From Corythucha ciliata (lineage: Eukaryota; Arthropoda; Insecta; Hemiptera; Tingidae): a stretch of 64,000 nt of DNA. The notes beneath the pieces were generated by a model. It was not told where the DNA came from. It ran no database searches and saw nothing but the letters and a program-made list of their open reading frames with translations. Position numbers and translations under genes: made by a program. Shown one piece after another: positions 35,055-45,548 of this stretch (position 1 is the first letter of the stretch; each line of letters opens with the position of its first letter). Location: the NCBI GenBank assembly GCA_038030265.1, contig CM075942.1:50806751-50870750 (forward strand). The letters run 5' to 3'.

Positions 35055-36135
35055 AGTTTTGTTCCGACAGCAGCCTGTCGGGGAAAGTGCATTTCATTCA
35101 TGCGACAATCGAGTCAAACCTCATAAGTTAGAACGATAACAATCAATTATGAATGACACTTAGGCCGTGGTATAGAAAGTCAAAATCATACAATCGTAAT
35201 TCTTTTTACCGCAGGCCCCTTTTTTAGCACCAACTGAGGGGGAACAAAATGATGAAAATGAAACAGAGTCGCTTTGGTTGCCTATACGATATGGGAAGGT
35301 GGACTCTTCTTAGAGGAGTTATTTGCAATTAAAATCTTTATCCCGGCCTAAATTTCATTCATAATTGATTGATATCGTTCTAACTTATGAGGTTTGACTC
35401 GATTGTCGCATATGCACTTTTCCCGACAGGCTGCTGTCGGAACAAAACTTTTTTCAGATCAGTTACAATAGGTTAAATGGTATGTCACTATTTCACCGTT
35501 GCGGAATGCGGAGTGCCTGGGTTCGAATCCGAAATAATTTTTTTTTACTTTTTTTTTGTTCCTCCCTTTTTGGCCCACCTCAGGATTTTTCACTCAAGAT
35601 TTATTAGGCTGTAGGCAAATCAAATAAAAGAGACGGCTCAAAATACAATGTCAATGAAATTTTTTGGTAATTGGGTGGTCCAGTAAGGCATAGCGTTAAT
35701 TTAATAGCTCCCCTCCGCCGAAAACTCCCCTGCCATATCAACGGATTTGGTTCACTAGGGTCTCATACGAAAGCGCGTTCATTTCTCAGTACTCGAGTCA
35801 ATTTTGGGGGCAATTGCAGCAACAGCCGTGCGGTAGCGAATTTTCAACTAATTAAAACCCCTCTTTCACACCGTTCCTGTGGACCGACTCATCTGGATCA
35901 CGAACTCGTCCGAGATATTCACGCTATTGATTTTTAGATCAAATTTGGTTGCCCTAAGTCAAAAATTGCGACCGTGATCGTGCTAACAAGCGAGGGGCCA
36001 TATATATATATATCAAATCGAACTGACCTCGGATTCGTGTTCTAGGGGTTCTGAAACGTGAAAAAAAAGTATCACAACCCATATGTACGACCATCAGGGC
36101 GAGACCAATAGTGCATTTTTTGAATGAAATGCACT
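35055..36135 (-). mobile_element. Helentron/HINE-like element B (about 1.1 kb), inverted relative to A
   Basis: The 5' end is at 36135 (inverse of AGTGCATTTCATT), the subterminal partner at 35086-35098 and the 3' hairpin at 35064-35081. The interior matches element A along its whole length, including the AT microsatellite (36000-36013), the tRNA-like segment and the internal inverted second 3' end (hairpin 35423-35440). In both copies the inner terminus has lost its subterminal repeat while the outer one is intact, so the outer ends look like the mobile ones. The 88-codon frames seen in A and B are in equivalent positions but show no domain. Confidence 0.75.
35455..35545 (+). other. tRNA-like internal promoter segment in element B
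   Basis: GGTTAAATGGT (35471-35481) and GGTTCGAATCC (35520-35530), then 'gaaataa' and a T8 run that could terminate pol III. Same order as in element A, so it was part of the common ancestor of the two copies. Confidence 0.45.
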
Positions 36136-36660
36136 AAAAAGCGCTCATTCGTGGTTGAAATTGAGAACAATTCCGTCAATTTGCGGATTCTGACTGTAGG
36201 CAACTTTTCAGGCTGAAATTGAAAAAAAACGCCAATTTATGGCAATAGGCGAAGAAACCGCTAATTCGCGAGTGAACTGAGAAACGTCGCTCATGCATTG
36301 CGTATGGTGAACCAAAAAACTCCAAATTAGTGAAAATTTCCCCTATTTTGCAGCTAATATTGTGGAAAACACTTAAGAAAAACGTTAATTTCCAGCTAAA
36401 ACTGAGAAAAGTGCTAATCCCCTGGTAAAAAAAATTTTAAAAAATCTGTAATATGCTGCTAAAATTGATGAAAACGCTAAAACTCGTGGATAGTTAAGAA
36501 ACATCGGAACATCGCTCACGGGATAAAATGATACTTTGCTGCTAAAGTTGAGAAAATGCGCAAATTCATGGCTATGGGAGGGGGTGGGGCCAAAACCGCC
36601 GGCTGAAACTGATAAAAACGATTCACTCGGCCGAAAAAGCGCTAATTTACGGGGGGGGGG
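36136..36660. repeat. degenerate word repeat, right half
   Basis: Continues the 'gctaattcgcggctaaaattgag' repeat interrupted by element B, so B inserted into this array. Ends at a run of G (36651-36660). Confidence 0.6.
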
Positions 36661-38136
36661 AGTCCAAAAATCACCCCTAACTGAGAGATTGAGGCTATGA
36701 TGAGGCCAGCAAGATGTCCATATTCAAGAGGGTGCTGGATGGGTGGAATAATGACTAAAATGTGAAATTACCCCCCGCCACCCCTCACCATTAAAATATT
36801 TCAATCTGATCCCCCCCCCCCCGAACAAATTCCTACCTACGCCACTGGACATGGTACTTTTTTTTGGCCAGCAGATTAAGAAGCGGGGAAGATATGAAGA
36901 AGGGATGAGGTAAAACCAACGCAAAGAAAACTGAGGTTCATCGCACCTGTTAATACTTGGCTTGGTATAGTTGTAGCTGCGCAACATCGACAAGAAGCGG
37001 TGCATCCCTGAGTACGAAAAGTAGCGAGTACCCACACACACCACTCGGAGTTCGGTGGGTAACGCATATAATGTTCCCACTAAAAGATGCCGAGCATAAA
37101 GGCCTATTCACACACATTAGTGCTAGCCTGAAACTATCCGCCTTGTCAAGGAAAAAATGACCGCCGCTTTCCCCTTAGGTCCAATGCAGCCGAATAGCAT
37201 GAGCAGGGGTGTTCTTTAGCACTGCACCTGATGGGAGAAGATTTTTGCGCTCAAGAAACGTGTTTCCTGTGGGCTCGCAACGGACACAAATTCGATGATA
37301 TGTAGAAAAACCGTCACAAGTGGATCAGACCCGCGCACAAACAAACAATGTTTGCGAACAATGCGCGGCGCGCGTGAGTGTTTCCATTGTACGCGCATCA
37401 TGTTCTCAAACGTTTGCAAACCCTGGACGCGAACAACGCGCGCTCAGTGGAAACAAGAATTTAAACGATTCAAGAGTTTGCGAACAATGCGCGGCGCGAA
37501 TGATTGTTTCCACTGCACGCGCATCATGTTTGCAAACGATTACAAACCCTGTTAGCGAACAATATTTTATACGCGAACAATATAGCAATATACGGATATT
37601 GCTTAGTTGAATAATGTAGAGTCAATCCAGTGGCGTACCCAGAAGGCCGTTTTTAGCCAAGTTTTTGCGAAATCCCAGAAATACGAAGGGTATTCATTGC
37701 AACACCCGTACCCAACCAGTCCTTAGTAACCTGCGGACTGCCGGAATCACCCCCTCCGCAAGGATTTCTAGGTGCGCCCCTAAGTCAGTCACGGGCAGTT
37801 TAGGGCCTCCGCACACGGGGCAACTTTGAAGCACCACTCAGTGGCGCTGCTAATTGAGGAATATTAAATTGAATGTGGATGCACACATGGAGCCACTTTA
37901 AAAGCGCTTCAAAAAAGTGGCTTGAAGTGGCGGCCGCCGAGAGACGTTTCTTTAATTTTAACCCCCGCCACTAAAATAGAAATCCTCGGAAGCCACTCGG
38001 TGTTTTAGACAACCACTTCGAAGCGCCACTAAGTGATCGTCAGAGGTGCCAGCCACTCCCCTTAGTGAGCCACGCCCGGGATGATGGTTTTTTGGTGAAA
38101 CAGACCCGCGAAAATATTTTTTTTAAATACCCGCGA
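36661..38136. other. gene-free stretch with GC-rich tandem copies and possible hAT ends
   Basis: 36836-36846 reads 'tacgccactgg' and 37628-37642 reads CAGTGGCGTACCCAG, words typical of hAT-type ends, but matching partners and 8-bp duplications were not established. 37351-37560 is a two-copy tandem with a 126-bp period (GCGAACAATGCGCGGCGCG at 37354 and 37480). 37800-38060 is rich in 'gaagc(a/g)ccact' words. No gene is supported. Confidence 0.4.
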
Positions 38137-38643
38137 AATGAGGAAGTTTCACATTTTCCAAAAATATTTTTTTTCGATTAGGCATATCAATCTTTCCATG
38201 TAAATAGATAAATAAAAATTTAAAACCCTTCGGAAATTTTTTTTTTTTCTTAGCAAAAGTTGGCATATTTGAAATCCCGTCAAAACGAACATTTTCCGCT
38301 ACGTAATATCCGTTGTATTCGCTGTCCTTTTCATGCCTCTAAATAGCTCATCTGTTTATCCTCCATTATTTTATTATCGGAGAGCTCTAGTAGAAAATAA
38401 GGCAAAGAAACACAACAAACCGCTCTCCAACAGCAACGTTACAGGCGGATTTTTTTCGAAAGGCGCATATGACACTAACATGCTAGCTGGCGTGTTTGAA
38501 ATGACCAAAAACTTCAAAAATTGCGTATTTATTAACTGTTGGGTTGTTCTACGAACGGATCACGATTTATGCTCTATTTTAGCATAAATAAACCTTAAAA
38601 AATAAATTTATGAATAAGTTCTGACCCATGAAACTTCCTCATT
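38137..38643 (+). mobile_element. MITE copy 3 (TIR AATGAGGAAGTTTCA), uninterrupted
   Basis: A 507-bp intact copy. It begins AATGAGGAAGTTTCACAT and ends with the inverse of AATGAGGAAGTTTCATGG. It serves as the uninterrupted reference for reading the insertions in copy 1. No coding capacity. Confidence 0.85.
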
Positions 38644-39027
38644 GATTTTTGTAATAGGCAAATCCGAGAAATAGATTCTTCAGTGATCCAGACCCACAAA
38701 AATGGTGCTTTAGTGTCCACAATACGCAAAATTGTTTCTTAACGACAAAAATCCGTGAAATTGATGTTTTATTGAGCCTGGTCCATGATAATGTTTTTTT
38801 AGTGCCCAAAATCCGTGAATGTGATTATTGAATTATTAGATTTGAAATTTGTATTTTTAGAGCACGATTCGAAGATTTGTTGTTGTGTTTTTCAGTGTGT
38901 GCCAGACCAGCGAATATTGGTTTTTAGTATCCAAAATGCGGCGAATGTCGTTTTTGAACGAGCCAACTCCACGAAGTTGATATTTCAGTGAGCCAGACCC
39001 TCGAAAATGGTTTTGTGGCTTTGAAGA
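38644..39027. repeat. degenerate word repeat, 'cgtgaaattg' type
   Basis: Eight or nine loose units with words such as 'aaaatc(c/t)gtgaaattgatgttt(t)', 'agtgagcc(a/t)gacc(c)' spaced 35-50 bp. Same vocabulary as 481-985 and 55000-55318. Confidence 0.5.
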
Positions 39028-39036
39028 GAATGTTGA

Positions 39037-39784
39037 GGGACTTCCTAATCTGCTGACCAAAAAAAAAAAGTGCCACCGCGCCCTTGAGTCATCCAATCTC
39101 TACCAAATTTGGCATGGTGGCATTCCAACACAATCCCTAGGTGCCACCGAGGTCAAAACATCAAAATTATTTCAAGTACTTGTACTTCCCCCCGCACCGG
39201 CCAAATTTGATAGCGATTGGATGACTCGTGGGTGCGGTGGCACCATGGCAAGTTGAGATCGGATGACTCATTGGCGCGGTGGCACTTTTTTCAGAGTACA
39301 TCACTGAACCGGTGCGGGGGGAAGTACAAGTACCTGAAATACATTTTTATGTTTTGACCTCGGTGGCACCTAGGGATTGTGTTGGAATGCCACCATGCCA
39401 AATTTGGTAGAGATTGAATGACTCATTGACGCGGTGGCACTTTTTTCAGAGTACATCACTGAACCGGTGCGGTGAGAAGTACAAGTACTTGAAATAAATT
39501 TGATGTTTTGACCTCGGTGGCACCTAGGGATTGTGTTGGAATGCCACCATGCCTAATTTGGTAGAGATTGGATGACTCATTGACGCGGTGGCACTTTTTT
39601 CAGAGTACATCACTGAACCGGTGCGGGGGGAAGTACAAGTACTTGTAATAAATTTGATGTTTTGACCACGGTGGCACCTAGAGATTGTGTTGGAATGCCA
39701 CCATGCCAAATTTGGTAGAGATTGGATGACTCATGGGCGCGGTGGCTCTTTTTTTTTTTTTTGGTCAGCAGATTAGAAAGTCCC
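39037..39784. mobile_element. 748-bp long-TIR element with 9-bp target duplication (MULE-like)
   Basis: The ends are inverted copies over about 130 bp, opening GGGACTT(C/T)CTAATCTGCTG then ACC and an A run. GAATGTTGA is present immediately outside both ends (39028-39036 and 39785-39793), a perfect 9-bp duplication. Nine-base duplications with long inverted repeats are characteristic of Mutator-like elements; other superfamilies with that length are rarer. Between the arms a unit of about 151 bp ('acctcggtggcacctaggg' to 'gaaccggtgcgg..gaagtac') is repeated about three times. There is no transposase frame. Confidence 0.8.
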
Positions 39785-39927
39785 GAATGTTGACATTATT
39801 ATTGACATCTTTCATAAATACACCAGCGCTCATGTGACGACTAAGTGAAACGACCTTGTGAAGTGGACAATTTCACAAAGTGGATGCGACATTTATACAT
39901 TGACAAAGTGGGGGGGGGGGGTCACCA

Positions 39928-41876
39928 TTATTGATCTATCGCTGACCGATGAGACAAACCAACCGCAAATAATTCAGTATTAGAAGTTGCACACATAGCA
40001 AAGTCCAAAAGTAAAACGAGATAAGTTGAAGTTGTGTAATTCAGTGCCAAGGTAGTAGCCGCTGACGTAAAAAGTGACGTCGTACTTGTACCCGTGTTTT
40101 CTTTATCTTCACTTTCCACAACTTCGAACATCTCTTTAATGCTGACCATTGACCCAGAAATGAGACCAATGATGCCGAAGAGGATAATAATGGCGTTTTT
40201 CCAAAGGATCCATTTGAAACGGCCAAAACCGTGATCGTATAGGAGGATTATCTCAATCAACGAAGGGTACATGAGACCGAGGACGGAGAGACAAATTGCG
40301 CCGACGAGCGATAGAAATGGGCCGAGCTGTGGAACGGCAATGGCGAACAGAACTGATCATGGTTGGAGGGGAGCAGGGGGTGCACATTGTTATACTTTAT
40401 TGAGACCAACGAAAAGGGGGATGATATTCACCTGTGAATATCACGAGACCAATCCGTAAGCAGTACTCAGCCAGCATCTTCCTCTTGAACCACTTTTCGA
40501 TCCATCCCCAGATTATACCGAATGGAACGTAAAACTGAAGGGAATAAGTGAAGAATATAGCGATGGCGATCATTACTTTAACCGACTGAGCCAATCTACG
40601 TGGACCGACCAGATTAGTCAAAAAAGGTGACAATAAATACTTCGAACCTACCAAGACTTACGGATCCAGCGGCAAGTTTACCGAAATGCTCGCGTGAGTT
40701 TTTGCTCCGTACTTGAGGTAACCTGAAAATCCTATTAGCGCGTACAGTATGACGACAAAACTCATGCCGATAACAAGTACACTGGGGCATCCGGTGAAAT
40801 GAGTCGGGTTTTTCATGTTATTCTCGAGAGACATCACCTGAGTGTCAAATAAGTTACGCCGTCAGTGGCTGAGAGAAGGATGACAGGAGGACCTACAACG
40901 CCAATCGCTTCCAGGGCGAAAATGACCGTTCCGAAAAACATGGGCCATTTAGTGACTGGTGCTATTAAAGCGACCGAGTCAGTCTTTGGAAGATCCGAGA
41001 AAATGTAGTAGAGCGTGATGACCATGCCAACTCCAATGCACGCGTTGGCTACTAGAGAGAACGGAGCGAGATATTTCAGATTTCTTATCAAGTTCATAGC
41101 GATTAAAAAGGGCAGAAGCATCGCCATATATGTTCGGGCGCTTAAATCGCCCATGAAGGGGTCAAACACCTGTTGAATACAAATTTGTTGAAGCCTCAGG
41201 TGCCCAGTCACCTTTTTCTGTTAAAATTTTAAGCTCACGGGTTTCAAGTTTGAAGCAACAAAAGCAGTGTACACGACGCAGCATCCCAGTAAATCAATAA
41301 TGAGAAACCAATTAATTATACCTCTAGATAGGACTGAAAACTATTAATTCCCAAAATTTAAGTTTCTCAAACAGTATGCGGCTCACTTTGATATTTTCCC
41401 GAATTTTTTGAATTTTTCGGGACCGGCTTCAAACGCCGCCTCAGCTACGCCCGCAAAGGACAAAGACGGCACTTTAAGACGCTTGTAAATGATGTGAGCG
41501 GATTTGACCTGCAAAATGTGTGTCAATTGAGGAGTTTTTCAAATGAATTCTCGCTCTTCGAGCGCGTGTCATCTCCTTACAAGAATATGAATAGAGTAGG
41601 AGCAAATTAATGCGACGACGAGGGTACCGAAAAAGCCGAACACGAGGCCGGCACTTTTAAAGCCAAAGGGCATGGCCAGAAGACCGGTTCCAAGGCTTCC
41701 CTTGAGCAGATGAATCAGAGTTTCCACGTCACTGGACGTTGAAACATGCGGTACACAATGGCAGGTCAAACGTAAAGTAAAAAATTTACTTAGTGGGATG
41801 TTTAACGTCCCTATGCTCAAATGGATTGTAGTCGTCTTCGCCCTCTGCCGAATCAGCTCCTTGTGCCTTACCCGAA
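39928..41876 (-). CDS. SLC36-B: proton-coupled amino-acid transporter paralogue, 5' exon missing
   Basis: Exons on the minus strand: 41876-41790, 41731-41581, 41508-41387, 41323-41239, 41169-40897, 40837-40662, 40595-40432 and 40352-39928 (stop 39930-39928). All introns are GT-AG, and the shortest is 59 bp. Joined, they encode about 493 residues plus a split codon at the 5' side, so one upstream exon with the start codon is missing. Signatures: TLIHLLKGSLGTGLLAMP; FLIIDLLGCCVVYTAFVASN; LLPFLIAMNLIRNLKYLAPF; FFGTVIFALEAIGV; GFSGYLKYG. The exons of 151, 122 and 85 bp equal those of SLC36-A. After the last membrane segment (GLISGSMVSIKEMFEVV) the frame continues for about 60 residues, first acidic, then Ser/Thr-rich, then hydrophobic; SLC36-A has no such tail. 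The 3' end is only 140 bp from the 748-bp element. Confidence 0.9.
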
Positions 41877-42271
41877 CTAAACAAAATATAAATGAAAACG
41901 TTTGCAAATTCAAGCCGACATCAGTCTATTTACCCATCTGTCTTCTTTTCCATCTTTGTTTCCTACCCAAGTGAATTATCGTCCTTTGAAATATTTAAAA
42001 TTCATTGCCCTTTCATTTTAGGTCATTGCTATACCTACATATGTAATAAAACAAAACAAAAACCAACAGTCATTGGCGATGTACAAAGCAGAAAACATGT
42101 ATTTTCTATAAGGGCGCTTTCACACTACAGATTCCGGAATCGCATACTTAAAGTATCGTGATTCAGTATCGCGGCTACTTTCTTTCCCCATTTCATCGTC
42201 TGAAGATGGCCTGAAGTTGGAGAAGTGACTTGAAAAAGAATAACGTTCACGTAATTTCAAATTTATAAAAT
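41877..42271. other. upstream of the first recognised SLC36-B exon
   Basis: On the minus strand a good acceptor (TTTTGTTTAG) abuts 41876. I searched the minus strand to the right for an ATG exon ending in phase 2 and found none I could support. The sequence is AT-rich and otherwise featureless. Confidence 0.4.
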
Positions 42272-43086
42272 TTCGCTCCGGCAGCTGGCGGTCGGAAAGA
42301 GTGCATTTCATTTTGTATACGGATACCCTAAGCCGTCCCAGAAGTAGTAATGTTGAGACCATGATTTGTTCCGTTTATGTTTGACCCTCCCTGTACTGTT
42401 TGCTGCCGGGTTTGATTAAGCTGAACTTAATGGGAATCAAAGGCTATTTCAAAATGGAATCATCATACCGAATATAATGCTTCTGGAATCAACTGGTGAT
42501 TTGTAGTGATTTTTTTACCATTTCAACCCCTATTTTCCCCCCTCCACCTTGACCGATTTGGCCCAAATGCAATACCGACCGGGGCCTTATGACTACTGAT
42601 TTTTGTGCCAAAACGCGTTCCGCTAAATCAATTTCTACGAGAGTTATCGTGCTAACAAGGCCTCACACTTACTTCCACCCCGGGGACATCACCCCTCCCC
42701 CTCGACTTTTTCAAAAAATTAAAATGGGAATCAAAGGCTAGTCTAACATGGAGTATACGTACCGAATATAATGCTTCTGGAATCAACTGGTGATTTGTAG
42801 TGATTTTTTGACGACTTCAAGCCCCATTTTCCCCCCCTCCACCTTGACCGATTTGGCCCAAATGCAATACCGACCGGTGTCTTATGACTACCGATTTTTG
42901 TGCCAAAGCGCGTTCCGCTAAATTAACTTCTACGAGAGTTATCGTGCTAACAAGGAAACATATATATATATATATGAATTCCGGAGACCACTGAATTCGT
43001 GTTCTAGAGGTTCTGAAACATGACATGACCCATGTTTGCCACCATCACGACGAGACCAATAGTGCATTTTCAGAATGAAATGCACT
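42272..43086 (-). mobile_element. Helentron/HINE-like element C (about 0.8 kb)
   Basis: The 5' end is at 43086 (inverse of AGTGCATTTCATT), the subterminal partner at about 42300-42312 and a 3' hairpin at 42277-42296 (inverse of CCGACCGCCAGCTGCCGG). An AT microsatellite is at 42959-42974. The interior holds two tandem copies of about 295 bp, each opening with the inverse of GTTAGCACGATAACTCTCG (ends at 42658 and 42952). It is a sister subfamily of A/B: the first 150 bp, including 'aatgcactattggtctcg', are shared, while the 3' part differs. Confidence 0.75.
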
Positions 43087-43194
43087 AAAAATCAGCTGTT
43101 CCGTACCTACCAACCATCGAATGTTGACAAAGACGTTCATGCTTTTACTTTTTATTTAAAATTCCCCTAGTAGCCCAGTCAAATTATCCTCAAA

Positions 43195-44330
43195 ATGGGC
43201 ACGATCAAACACCAAATACGCTATTTGATTTTATTGGTTTCATGGCTCCATTGGGGTGTTAATAAGAGTGAATCTGTGGTTTCCTACCATAACATTTGAC
43301 GGGATAACCCTTGGTAGCCTGAAAACCACGAAATTTTCGGACTATTTCAAGTTTTTTCAATAAATCTGAGAAACTAGTCGATTTGTTCACCATATAGTTT
43401 TTTAAAGATCACTAAAATCTCTACAATTGGTACTTCGTAAAAATCTTCCTAACTGTGATAGCAAGTAAGTTGCAGTTCGCCCAAAAATGTGTTTTTTTCA
43501 TAACTATGGGAAAAATCGCGAAATCCAACCATTCACTCCTGTTTGCTTCTTTCTAATTCTAACTCGTTCGAAGTACATATTATTAAAACTTAATAGACGT
43601 TTTGGCATATTGTTCATATTGTAAACCAGGATATGGTTAGGGGGTAGAAACCATAATGGACACCTTCTAACTTTGTGGGAACCAACAAGGGGCTTAAACC
43701 GTTATTTGGTCTTAAGAGTGGGTGTACATACTACAGACTGTTGATTTAATTGGTCCCTTGGGGTGCTAATAAGAGTAATCTGAGGTTTTCCCACTAAAAA
43801 ATTTGATGGCGTAACTCTTGGCAGCCTGAAAACTACGAAATTGTCTGTCCATATCCAATGTTTTCGATAAATCTCAGAAATTAGTGGCCCTATCGATTTG
43901 ACGGTTAACGTTAACGGACGGAGACGGTTGTGCAATAACTCCCTATTATTTTCAATTTTATTTATTTACCCGGGAATAATTGAAAAACTTCCGACCATCG
44001 TCCATTAATTCTCGGTGCAAAAGGGTGTACGCACCTTTTTCTTTTCGTGCTCGGTTTTACCGATTTTTCTAATCAAAGAGTGAAAAGTAATTACTTCCTC
44101 CTCGTTCATTCTTAAATCGTTATTGGGAAAGATTTCGAGACGAAAAAGAGATACTATAGTCCAATCAAATAGTGCTTTGGACCAAACATCAAATATGCTA
44201 GTTGATTTTATTGGTTTAATGGATCCATTGGGGTGCTAATAAGAGTAATATGTGGTTTCCCACCAAACTTTTTGATGGAATAACTCTTGGCAGCCTGAAA
44301 ACCACAAAATTTTCCTCACGTCACCACCCT
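43195..44330. repeat. three-copy tandem repeat, about 500 bp unit
   Basis: A block with 'ccattggggtgctaataagagt', 'gatgg(c/a)(g/a)taac(t/c)cttgg', 'cagcctgaaaac(c/t)ac' occurs at about 43229-43345, 43745-43855 and 44206-44320, spaced 516 and 465 bp. The flanking portions are also similar ('gattttattggttt' before, 'aaatct(g/c)agaaa' after). No coding function is seen. Confidence 0.65.
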
Positions 44331-44414
44331 CATCACACCACACACCATCCACCATCCTCACATCACACATCATCATCATCGCTCACGAAAAAATCTTACC
44401 CCACATAACACTGT

Positions 44415-44729
44415 ATTTTTATTTCATTTTTTCGCCGACTAGTTTCGGACTATGCAATGCACTCGATTGCCAAAACATTCACCGTCGAAACAAATCGTTG
44501 TCACATGCCACTAGCCAAAATTCTCATAAACCATGAGAAACTACCGCACACAAAAACTTGCGTCTCAAAAATAACTATGCTTTCTCGTTTTCATGTGGTC
44601 GGACGTATTTCTCATGGTTTCTGGGAATTTTGACTCGTGACATGTAACAAAAACTTGTTTCGATATGAATGCCTTGTTAATGGGGTGCTTACCCTGAAAC
44701 TAGTCAGCGAAAAATAAATGAAATAAAAT
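44415..44729. repeat. 315-bp inverted-repeat element
   Basis: Outer arms 'atttcattttttcgccgactag' and the inverse of 'atttcatttatttttcgctgac' with 'tagtttc' inside. Inner words 'ttctcataaaccatgagaaa' and 'tttctcatggtttctgg' form further partial palindromes. A CAT/CAC-rich microsatellite (44326-44384) precedes it. Non-coding. Confidence 0.5.
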
Positions 44730-45353
44730 GTTTCAATTCGTCAAAATCAATTAAACTACCACAGGGTGGCAAACTTTTTCAGCTGTTCATTCAAAGCAGG
44801 GTCCTTTGTACTACGACGAGTGGGGGCCAAGATGTCACCTCGCAGCCAGAAAATATCGCGGAAGCCCACGGGGGAATTTTAGCGCGTTTACCTCCCAACC
44901 CAAAGACTGCCCCCTCCACGCCCCTCCAGTAAGCTGTGAGCAATGCAGGTTTATATATCGTTGGTACTTACAGTCGCCATGTACGCCCCCCCCCCTTTCA
45001 TATGTGGATCAAATAGATTTGATATCTTTTAAGCTGCGTCCACACTAGTAACAAATTCAGTTATGTAACTAACAAGTTATAAGCTTTGTTGTATAACTTT
45101 GTTATACAACTAGTTACAAATTGCTCTCAAATCGAACTATTCTGTAACAAGTTGCAGAAACATATCGAAGGATGAATTTACTAATCGTTTTGGATTCGAC
45201 GACTCAGTTGATCATCTTAAGACAACTATACAACCGAGTGAACGCATCGTCCATCTAGGCGTAGAAAAAATTCTGGTGAATGGAGGTGGAAATACTGTGG
45301 CGAAGCCCAAGATACCTTTGAAGCGAGGCGAAATCAACGATATTCATATAAAT
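44730..45353. other. gene-free stretch with MITE fragment
   Basis: 44908-44962 repeats one end of the MITE at 16508-16711. 45035-45125 contains several 'ttgtataac/gttatacaac' palindromic words. The plus frame 44806-45048 is unrecognised. Confidence 0.4.
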
Positions 45354-45548
45354 CTGGATTGCTCATAGTGGCCTGGAGGGGTTGCGCCGTCCCCTGATAA
45401 AATAATGACCAAGGCTACTCCTTTCTTTCTCTTTCTCGCTCCGCCCTCTCCATGTGTAGTTATGGCAACTAGGTCCTTACTATGAAACCCCACCCCTCTT
45501 AACCACTTTCTGAGGGCCCCACTTTATCAGCAGTGATGAGCAATCCAG
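45354..45548. mobile_element. MITE (TIR CTGGATTGCTCA), copy 2
   Basis: Starts 'tctggattgctcata' and ends 'gatgagcaatccagt', inverted relative to the copy at 16508-16711. Shares with it the words 'cctggaggggt', 'tgtagttatggcaac' and 'tttatcagcagtgatgagc'. Confidence 0.55.

Noticed and set aside
42817..43026. Similar frames in elements C and D (minus 42817-43026 and plus 55379-55645)
   Set aside because: They are the same repeat in opposite orientation, run through an AT microsatellite and carry no recognised domain.
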